From assembly GCF_016863255.1 (NCBI RefSeq), contig NZ_BOON01000019.1:62001-126000 (forward strand): DNA of 64,000 nucleotides, read 5' to 3'. Position numbers and translations under genes: made by a program. How positions within the stretch are numbered: the first letter of the stretch is position 1; each line of letters begins with the position of its first letter. This document shows positions 54,964 to 61,819 of this stretch, in pieces. The stretch comes from Planosporangium mesophilum. GTDB taxonomy: Bacteria; Actinomycetota; Actinomycetes; Mycobacteriales; Micromonosporaceae. The notes under the pieces were generated by a model. It had not been told where the DNA came from. It saw only the letters and a list, made by a program, of their open reading frames with translations, and ran no database searches.

Positions 54964-56244
54964 TCAGTCCTCGATTCCTCGGCCGCTGGCGGTAGAGACG
55001 TCGATCTGGCCGGTGACGGCCGCGGTGATCAGGGCTTGACGACGCTCTGCCAAGAGGTCGAGCTGGCGATCGCATGCATCAATCGCTGCCCGCATCTTCT
55101 CCCAGCCCTTGTAGGTCGCCCGCGCCACTGAACGTTGAACGCTCAGCGCCGGAATGGGCAAGACCGCCGATTTGACGATCTCGAGATTGATCATCGCCCG
55201 CGTGGAACCCCTACCCTCCATCGCCCCCGCCCCTAATGGCGATGACAGCAGTAACGCAACAAAGCCCGCATCCGCCACAGACGGTTCCAACCGAGCACGG
55301 AAGCATTTTCCCTTGACAATCGCTGGACCCAGATCCGGCGCCACACAGCACCGACCTGCATGGTTTCGCGCATCACCGAGGCCCGCGATAAGCAAATCTC
55401 CTTCACGAACTTCATACGGCCGAAATTTCGCAAACATGTCGAGTGAAATTTTGGCCTGATCCTGATGCCTATACTCTGCGAAACCAATGTTCCCTAGGCG
55501 GATCACCTTCGCCCCTTCCGCCCCTTCGTCGATATAGTCTGCACTCGAGAAGGCACTTCCGAAGGGACCATCAATAATGGAACGCAGTACCCGGCGCAAT
55601 GGAATTTGCCCTGCAGGGACGTTATCGAGAGCGTCTTGAAAGTAGGACCAGCGACGTAGTTCAAGTAAGGCTCGCTGCGAACTACGAGCCCTTACCAGAA
55701 GGTCAACGTGAGCAGTCTCGGCGTCGAGGAAGTCGGCGATGCGGCGCTGCTCCTCCAGCGGTGGGACCGGAAGCTGAATCTCACGAGCCACCTCAAGGTT
55801 GATTCGGGCGCGCGTCGATCCACGAGTCAGCGTGGATACTTGGTCGGCAACCAATGATGAACTGAGCGCCCATGCAGCGAACCGGTGAGTAAGGCGGCGC
55901 TCATCTAGCCGCGCACGGAAGCAGTCTGCCTTAACAATTGCTGGGCCAATATCACTGGGAACAATACAGGCACGCCCCACTGGATGGCGTTCATCGCCGA
56001 GCCCCGCTATGACGAGATCGCCAGGCCTCGCTTGATGACGTCGCAACTCTTCGAAGTATTCCAAGGGAATATACGCAGCGTCGGCGCCTCGGAAATGCGC
56101 AGAACCGATATTGCCGAGCCGAATGACCCTCGCCCCGTCGTCAGAGTAATGACTGCTTGTTAAAGAGCTTCCAAAAGGTCCGTCGACAATTTCCTCTATA
56201 AAACGACGAAGCGGCAACCGAGGGTACTGAGAGGTCATCGTCAT
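54964..56244 (-). CDS. hsdS: Type I restriction-modification specificity subunit with two related TRDs
   Basis: 426 residues with two target-recognition domains and two helical spacers (PPLEEQRRIADFLDAETAHVDLLV; the final AIDACDRQLDLLAERRQALI). The TRDs are clearly homologous: both begin I(V/I)DGPFGS, contain VIRLGNIG, GDL(V/L)IAGLGD and GPAIVK, and end GSTRA(R/M)INLE. The gene uses visibly more A/T-ending codons than hsdM and hsdR. Its start overlaps the hsdM stop by 4 nt (ATGA). Specificity should be a bipartite site with similar half-sites. Confidence 0.96.
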   Translation of the reverse strand: MTMTSQYPRLPLRRFIEEIVDGPFGSSLTSSHYSDDGARVIRLGNIGSAHFRGADAAYIPLEYFEELRRHQARPGDLVIAGLGDERHPVGRACIVPSDIGPAIVKADCFRARLDERRLTHRFAAWALSSSLVADQVSTLTRGSTRARINLEVAREIQLPVPPLEEQRRIADFLDAETAHVDLLVRARSSQRALLELRRWSYFQDALDNVPAGQIPLRRVLRSIIDGPFGSAFSSADYIDEGAEGAKVIRLGNIGFAEYRHQDQAKISLDMFAKFRPYEVREGDLLIAGLGDARNHAGRCCVAPDLGPAIVKGKCFRARLEPSVADAGFVALLLSSPLGAGAMEGRGSTRAMINLEIVKSAVLPIPALSVQRSVARATYKGWEKMRAAIDACDRQLDLLAERRQALITAAVTGQIDVSTASGRGIED

Positions 56245-58232
56245 CCGGTCACCTCACCCAACAATGCCTGGATCTCGACCTCTAGTGTCTTGAGTTCCGC
56301 GTCGATCTCGGCGAGCGACCGTGGGGGTTGATACACGTAGAAGTATCGCGTGAGTGGAATCTCGTACCCGATCTTCGTCTTCTCGTAGTCAACCCAGGCA
56401 TCCGAGACATGCGGCAGCACCTCACGCCGCAGGTACTCCTCCACATCCTCGTTCAGCGGCACGTTCTCGAGGTCGCGCAGCTCCGGGTCGGGTTCGGGAA
56501 CACCCTTGACGAGCTGCACCTCGCCCTCGGGGTCCCGGACGCCGATGACGTCGCGCAGCGCCTTCTGGAACGGAGCACCGGATGGCCAGACCAGACCGGC
56601 CTCGGCCATCGCCGAACGCAGCGCGTCCCACGCCGCCCGCTTCGTCATCCACACCTGACCCAGCAGCGGCTTCAACGCAGCTTCCAGCGCGTCGACATCC
56701 AGCGCCTTCTGGATCGCCTTCGACTCGCGTACCTGCCCCAACGTCTCTTCGGTCACCTCGAAGCGGAGCTTCAGCGGCCGCTCCACGGTGATCCGGCGAT
56801 ACCCGAAGTCCTCGTTGGCGAAGACCTTCACCTTGCCGTGCAGCGGGTGCTCCGGGTCCTGGGCGACGTCCAGCGCCTCCCCGTACAGCCGGGTGATCTC
56901 GGAGATGTGTTCGGCGGTCAGATACTTGCGCTTGTCCCCCAGTGACTTGCGCATCTTGGCGAAGTAGTCGCGGGCGTCCAGCAGGACGACCTTGCCGTCG
57001 TGGTCGTTGTCCTTGCGGTTGGTCAGGATCCAGAAGTACGTGGAGATACCGGTGTTGTAGAAGAGCTGATCCGGCAGGGCGACGATGCCTTCCAGCAAGT
57101 TATTCTTGATGATCCACTGCCGGATCCGCGACTCTCCAGAGTCGGCCGCACCGGTGAACAGCGGCGAGCCGTTGAAGACGATCGCGATCCGGCTGCCACC
57201 CTTGCCGTCCGGGGCGACCGGCTTCATCTTCGAGATCATGTGCTGCAGGAACAGCAGCGACCCGTCGTTGATGCGGGGCAGGCCGGCGCCGAACCGGCCG
57301 CTGTCGCCAAGCGTCTCGTACTCGTGCTCGATCTCGTCCTTGACCTTCTTCCACTCCACACCGAAGGGCGGGTTGGCCAAGAGGTAGTCGAAGTGGGCGC
57401 CGCGGTGGCCGTCGTCGCTGAAGGAGTTGCCGAACTTGATGTTCTCCGGGTCCTGACCCTTGATCATCATGTCGGAACGACAGATCGCCCAGGACTCTGG
57501 GTTGAGCTCCTGACCGAAGACCTTGACCGTTGCGGCCGGGTTGAGGCGGGTGATGTGTTCCTCGGCGGCAGAGAGCATGCCGCCCGTGCCGCAGGCCGGG
57601 TCCATCACCGTACGGGACACACCCGGCACACTCAGCGCGTCGTCGTCCGGAGCGACGAGGAGGTTCACCATCAGCTCGATGACCTCGCGAGGGGTGAAGT
57701 GCTCACCCGCCGTCTCGTTGGACTGTTCCGCGAAGCGACGGATCAGCTCCTCGAAGACGTACCCCATCTGGTGGTTGGAGACCACCTCGGGTGCCAACGG
57801 GAGATCCGCGAAACGGCCGACCACCCGATACAGCAGGTTCGCGCCGTCGAGCCGCTTGACCTGCTGGGCGAAGTCGTACTTCTCCAGTACCTCGCGCGCG
57901 TTCTCGGAGAACGCGCCGATGTACGGGAGCAGGTGCTTCGCTGCCTGGCTGGGGTCACCCGCGATCGCCTTCAACGTGTACTTGCTGGTGTTGTAGAAGC
58001 TGTGGCCGGAGGCGCGCCGCAGGAACCGGGCAACGTCGATGTTCTGGCCAGCCAGTCGCTCGTACTCCGCCAGCACCTTGTCCTTGGTCGGCGCGAGCAC
58101 GCACTCCAGGCGGCGCAGCACGGTGAACGGCAGGATCACCTTGCCGTAGTCGGCCTGCTTGTAGTCGCCACGCAGGAGGTCGGCTACCGACCAGGCGTGG
58201 TTCGCCAGTTCGGTGTGCTTGCTGTGGTTCAA
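56241..58232 (-). CDS. hsdM: Type I restriction-modification DNA methyltransferase subunit
   Basis: A 663-residue N6-adenine methyltransferase. The N-terminal HsdM helical domain is LANHAWSVADLLRGDYKQADYGKVILPFTVLRRLE; SAM motif I DPACGTGGM is at 211-219, catalytic motif NPPF at 287-290; the C-terminal extension ends in a coiled region (SLAEIDAELKTLEVEIQALLGE). The TTG at 58232 has GGAAGGA upstream; the frame extends to 58328, but that part is unlike HsdM. A small hairpin (58251-58269) lies just upstream. Confidence 0.96.
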   Translation of the reverse strand: MNHSKHTELANHAWSVADLLRGDYKQADYGKVILPFTVLRRLECVLAPTKDKVLAEYERLAGQNIDVARFLRRASGHSFYNTSKYTLKAIAGDPSQAAKHLLPYIGAFSENAREVLEKYDFAQQVKRLDGANLLYRVVGRFADLPLAPEVVSNHQMGYVFEELIRRFAEQSNETAGEHFTPREVIELMVNLLVAPDDDALSVPGVSRTVMDPACGTGGMLSAAEEHITRLNPAATVKVFGQELNPESWAICRSDMMIKGQDPENIKFGNSFSDDGHRGAHFDYLLANPPFGVEWKKVKDEIEHEYETLGDSGRFGAGLPRINDGSLLFLQHMISKMKPVAPDGKGGSRIAIVFNGSPLFTGAADSGESRIRQWIIKNNLLEGIVALPDQLFYNTGISTYFWILTNRKDNDHDGKVVLLDARDYFAKMRKSLGDKRKYLTAEHISEITRLYGEALDVAQDPEHPLHGKVKVFANEDFGYRRITVERPLKLRFEVTEETLGQVRESKAIQKALDVDALEAALKPLLGQVWMTKRAAWDALRSAMAEAGLVWPSGAPFQKALRDVIGVRDPEGEVQLVKGVPEPDPELRDLENVPLNEDVEEYLRREVLPHVSDAWVDYEKTKIGYEIPLTRYFYVYQPPRSLAEIDAELKTLEVEIQALLGEVTG

Positions 58233-58250
58233 CGGGTTCCTTCCGCTGCA

Positions 58251-58269
58251 CCGCCCGAAATGAGGGCGG
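58251..58269 (-). terminator. Small hairpin between the fused methylase and hsdM
   Basis: CCGCCC/GGGCGG arms with a 7-nt loop in the 76-nt gap. It may be a weak terminator or attenuator setting the ratio of the two methylase transcripts. Confidence 0.4.
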
Positions 58270-58308
58270 GTTGGGACATGGGTGGCGGCTGCTGTTTGTC
58301 GTTCAGGT

Positions 58309-60273
58309 TCAGGATCCGGCCGGATCAACGTCGGGTGGGAGCAACGCGCCGCCGGTGAGACCGGATCCGAGCGCCCGGACCGTCTCCTCGGCTAGGCGGC
58401 TCGTGAGGTCGGCCGCCGCCCGAAGCGCCTGCAGCTGCCGGAACGCCGTGCCGTACCGCCGCTGCTCATGCAGCGGCAACAGCGGTACCCGTAGCCGGCG
58501 GACGTCCAGGCGCACGACCGACGTGCCGGTCGCCGCCGCGTTCAGGTTGTCCTCGGCCGCCAGGAATCCGGCGAGGAACCAGGGGTCGAGGCGCTCCGGA
58601 TCCGGCCGGAGCAGGAACAGGTTCCGGCCGAGGAGCTGTCCGGCGTCACGCGCGTCCGCCACCCGGGCCGCGCGAGCCCCGCCGTGGAGCACCTCGGGGA
58701 GGATGACGTCCCCCTCCCGGATCTCGATCCCTTCGCCCGGGGCGCGCTCGTCGCCCGCCCCGGAGGCCGACCGGCTCGCCGCCACATCCTGCGCGGTCAG
58801 GGTACGGATAGGGGCCTCGTTCTCCGCCCGGTCGGACGTCGTGCCGCGACCGGCGGCGGCCACCCGCTGCAGGGTGAGCGCGCCACCCCGCAACAGGTCG
58901 GCGACGGTGGCGCTACGCCAGGACCGTGGTTCGGCACCCGCCGGTGGCCAGCTCTCGCCGTCGCTCAGGGCCGTCAGGTCGGCAACCGCCTGGCGCATTC
59001 GGCTGCGCAGTGCGCTTGCCGTCGCGACCTGCTGCTCAGGCTTGGCGGCCGCCGGTGCGGTGCGGACATGGCGGGCCGGGGAGAGGTCGACCTCTTCGTC
59101 CAGCAACTCGATGACCGGGACCGCGCGCGCGAAGCCCGGCTCCTCCGCCGGGGATTCCGGCGTCTCGGTGAACGCGCGGTAGGCCTTCAACACCCGCGCG
59201 CATACGGCACCGAGGTCCCCATCGGTTCCGTCGGCCAGCAGTACCTGAGCCGGCGGCGACGCGTCCGGCGCGGGGCGGCGCAGGACCCACAAGTGCAGGG
59301 GTACGCCGTGCGGCGCCGCCGCCCGAGCCGGCAGCGCGATAACCGCCCGCAGCGCACCACCTCGCAACAGTTCGGTTCGGATGCGCCGGCCCGCGCGGCG
59401 GCTGGCCGCTGACGGCGGCATGAGGATGACGGCGGTACCCCCCGGCCGCAGGTGCGCGAGGGAATGCTGGACCCAGGCCAGCTCCGGTTCGGTACGCGGT
59501 GGCGTCCCGTACTCCCAGCGCGGGTCGTAGCCGAGCTCCTCCTGGCCCCAGTTGGTGTCGCCGAACGGCGGGTTGGACACCACCGCGTCGACGGTCAGGT
59601 CCCCGAAGGCGTCGGCGCGCAGTGAGTCCCCGACGTGGATATCGCCGGGGACGTCGCGCATCGCGAGCCAGAGCGCGATCAGCCGCCCGGTGTGTTCGTC
59701 GATCTCCTGCCCGTACGCGGCGGAGCAGCCGGCGCGGACCGCAGCCCGAAGGACCCCGCCCGTGCCGCACGCCGGGTCCAGCACCGAGCCGCCGGCTACG
59801 TCGGCGAGCCCGACCATCAGGTCGGCCAGTTCGTCGGGCGTGGCACCGATCCGCCGCGCCTCCCGGTCGATGAACCGCCGCCACAGCTCGTCGAACGTCG
59901 CCTGCGGCCCCTGCCGGTCCACCAGGTCAGCGACCGCCTGGCGCACCGTGGCGTCGACGTCCGGCAGCGACGGTGACTCGCCGCGCTTGCGCGAGAGAAG
60001 GTACGCACCGACCTCTCCGACGGTCGCCGCCAGATGGTCGCTCGCTGCCGACAGGTGCGACCAGAGCCGGTCCTCCGTGGACACCTCCGGCAGTTTTCCC
60101 TGGTCGCGCAGCCAGCCCTCAACGTCGCCGAGGGCGAACTCCGGGCTCGCCGCCGTGCCGCCGACCGGCGCGGGAAAGTCCGCATGGCGTTTACGCCAGT
60201 TGCTGACCGCGGCGCGACCGACACCGGCCAACCGGGCGATGTCGGCGGCGGTAACCGTCGGAGTCTCTTGCAC
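58309..60273 (-). CDS. HTH - N6 DNA methylase - specificity-domain fusion protein
   Basis: A 654-residue protein. An N-terminal MerR/XRE-like HTH (TVTAADIARLAGVGRAAVSNWRKRHADFP, about 6-34) is followed by a helical linker and then an HsdM-like catalytic domain with DPACGTGG (166-173) and NPPFGDTNWG (234 onward). A C-terminal half-specificity module has IREGDVILPEVLHGG, NLFLLRPDPERLDPWFLAGFL and LPLHEQRRYGTAFRQLQAL. It could recognise and methylate DNA alone, as Type IIG/BREX-like fusions do, but carries no nuclease. GTG 60273 sits 6 nt after TATGCT, so translation is probably leaderless. The frame runs to 60780, but that overlaps the divergent gene. The HTH may read the palindrome next to its own promoter. 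Confidence 0.9.
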   Translation of the reverse strand: MQETPTVTAADIARLAGVGRAAVSNWRKRHADFPAPVGGTAASPEFALGDVEGWLRDQGKLPEVSTEDRLWSHLSAASDHLAATVGEVGAYLLSRKRGESPSLPDVDATVRQAVADLVDRQGPQATFDELWRRFIDREARRIGATPDELADLMVGLADVAGGSVLDPACGTGGVLRAAVRAGCSAAYGQEIDEHTGRLIALWLAMRDVPGDIHVGDSLRADAFGDLTVDAVVSNPPFGDTNWGQEELGYDPRWEYGTPPRTEPELAWVQHSLAHLRPGGTAVILMPPSAASRRAGRRIRTELLRGGALRAVIALPARAAAPHGVPLHLWVLRRPAPDASPPAQVLLADGTDGDLGAVCARVLKAYRAFTETPESPAEEPGFARAVPVIELLDEEVDLSPARHVRTAPAAAKPEQQVATASALRSRMRQAVADLTALSDGESWPPAGAEPRSWRSATVADLLRGGALTLQRVAAAGRGTTSDRAENEAPIRTLTAQDVAASRSASGAGDERAPGEGIEIREGDVILPEVLHGGARAARVADARDAGQLLGRNLFLLRPDPERLDPWFLAGFLAAEDNLNAAATGTSVVRLDVRRLRVPLLPLHEQRRYGTAFRQLQALRAAADLTSRLAEETVRALGSGLTGGALLPPDVDPAGS

Positions 60274-60290
60274 ACGAGCAGCATACACGG

Positions 60291-60316
60291 CTGTCAAGAG
60301 ATTCGTCTGTTGACAG
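60291..60316. promoter_or_regulatory. Palindromic operator in the 94-bp divergent promoter region
   Basis: CTGTCAA and TTGACAG in inverted orientation with a 12-nt spacer. It lies between the leaderless methylase start (60273) and the lipoprotein start (60368), close to the minus-strand TATGCT -10 (60280-60285). One bound dimer could control both directions. Confidence 0.6.
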
Positions 60317-60367
60317 AGTTGTTGGACGATGTTCTCATTGACGCCGACATCGAAACGAGGAGAAGCA

Positions 60368-60889
60368 ATGCGTAAAGGGACTCTCATTGGACTGACCGTC
60401 GGAGCCGTCGTGGCGCTCGGCTGCGGGGCCGGCAGCACCACGGCGACGTCCGGCGGGTCTGGCAACAGCGGCGGGAAGACCGCCGCCAAGACCGCCAAGG
60501 TCGGCGAGGCGGCCCGGGACGGCAAGTTCGAGTTCACGGTGCAGCAGGTCAAGTGCGGCGTGCCGTCGCTCGGCAACGACATGCTCGGCAAGAAGGCGCA
60601 GGGCCAGTTCTGCCTTGTCACGGTCCAGGTCAAGAACATCGGCAAGGAGGCGCAGGCCTTCAGTGACAGTGGCCAGAAGGCGTTCGGGGCGGACAAGACG
60701 CAGTACTCCACGGACAGCACCGCCGGCATGTACGCCAACCAGGACGCCGCCACCCTGTTCAACCAGATCAACCCCGGCAACCAGGTGACCGGCGTGCTCG
60801 TCTACGACATCCCGGCCGGCGCCACCCTCGCCAAGCTCGAGCTGCACGACTCGTCCTTCTCGGGCGGCGTGGACGTCCAGCTCGCCTGA
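60368..60889 (+). CDS. DUF4352-type secreted lipoprotein
   Basis: A 173-residue exported protein. A signal peptide with VVALGC lipobox (Cys near 20) is followed by a Gly/Ser/Thr/Lys linker and a DUF4352 immunoglobulin-like domain: FCLVTVQVKNIGKEAQAF is the family core. ATG 60368 has CGAGGAG upstream. It is the first gene of the plus-strand arm, divergent from the fused methylase. Why a cell-surface lipoprotein would sit with intracellular DNA-processing genes is unclear. Confidence 0.88.
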   Translation: MRKGTLIGLTVGAVVALGCGAGSTTATSGGSGNSGGKTAAKTAKVGEAARDGKFEFTVQQVKCGVPSLGNDMLGKKAQGQFCLVTVQVKNIGKEAQAFSDSGQKAFGADKTQYSTDSTAGMYANQDAATLFNQINPGNQVTGVLVYDIPAGATLAKLELHDSSFSGGVDVQLA

Positions 60890-60963
60890 TTGCCCGACGC
60901 CCTGGGGCGGGCAACCGCCCGCCCCGAACCGCCCCCTCCCCTACGGCGTTCACAGGAGACGTC

Positions 60964-61806
60964 ATGCGTGCCGACGAGTTCACCGACGCCCTTCCCCTGC
61001 TCCCCGACGCGCTCCGCGACCGCGCCGAGGCGCTGCGCCCCTACCTGACGCGTAACCGGTGCGAGCGCTGCCGGCAGATCAGCGACGCGGTACAGCTCGC
61101 CCTGATCGTGGCCCGCTACGACGAGTTCGAATCAGCGGCGCACCAGCTCGAGGCCGCCGAGGCGCTCGCCGGAGGCCACGACCGGCTCGCCTCCGGTACC
61201 TGCCGGGCCGGGGTACGCCGCGACGGGTCGGCCCGCGGCCGCGGGCTGGTGGCGCGCTGGACGCACACGACCGGCGACCCGGTCGCCGCGACCGACGCGA
61301 GCTGGAAGGGGCGGGTCGGTGGGATCGCGTACGTGGTCAGCGACGGCCACTTCGGACTGCGGGGTCGCCACGCCGGCCGGCTCGACCCGACCGGCCCGTC
61401 CCGCGCACTCATCAACGAACTGCGCGCGGTCGAGTACCTGCTGTCGGGGTTCGTCACCCCGCCCGAGCGCCTGACCGTACTGGTCGACAGCCTCGGCGCG
61501 CTGTCCTATCTGCACCGCTGGCAGGAAGGCGACACGACGGCCATGCCGGCCGGGTACAGCCTGCGCCCGCGTATCCACGCCGCCCAGCCCACGCTGGTCC
61601 GGCTCGCCGAACTCCTCCCCACCCTGCCCGGAGTGACCTTCCAGCACGTCAAGGGTCACGCCGGCCATCCGCTCAACGAAGCCGCCGACGCGCTCTCGCA
61701 CATGGCCCGTCGCCGGCTGACGGAACAGTTCGACCTCCACGGTCGGGCGAAAGATCTCGTCAACGCGTTCCTCCGCGACTGGCACACCGCCAGCGCCGCA
61801 GCGTGA
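60964..61806 (+). CDS. RNase H-fold nuclease protein
   Basis: A 280-residue protein. The C-terminal two thirds form an RNase HI domain with the catalytic set D111 (ATDASWKG), E152 (NELRAVEYL), D175 (VLVDSLGAL), H232 and D242 (VKGHAGHPLNEAAD), the last two 10 apart as in E. coli RNase HI. The N-terminal 100 residues are family-specific and contain a C-x2-C pair (NRCERCRQ, 33-36). ATG 60964 has CAGGAGA. The next gene starts 13 nt after its stop, so it is coupled to the ATPase. It may cut RNA in RNA-DNA hybrids, or DNA. Confidence 0.9.
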   Translation: MRADEFTDALPLLPDALRDRAEALRPYLTRNRCERCRQISDAVQLALIVARYDEFESAAHQLEAAEALAGGHDRLASGTCRAGVRRDGSARGRGLVARWTHTTGDPVAATDASWKGRVGGIAYVVSDGHFGLRGRHAGRLDPTGPSRALINELRAVEYLLSGFVTPPERLTVLVDSLGALSYLHRWQEGDTTAMPAGYSLRPRIHAAQPTLVRLAELLPTLPGVTFQHVKGHAGHPLNEAADALSHMARRRLTEQFDLHGRAKDLVNAFLRDWHTASAAA

Positions 61807-61819
61807 ACCGGAGGCACCA

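Noticed and set aside
60274-60780. Upstream extension of the methylase fusion
   Set aside because: It would overlap the divergent lipoprotein gene almost completely; the leaderless GTG at 60273 is better supported.
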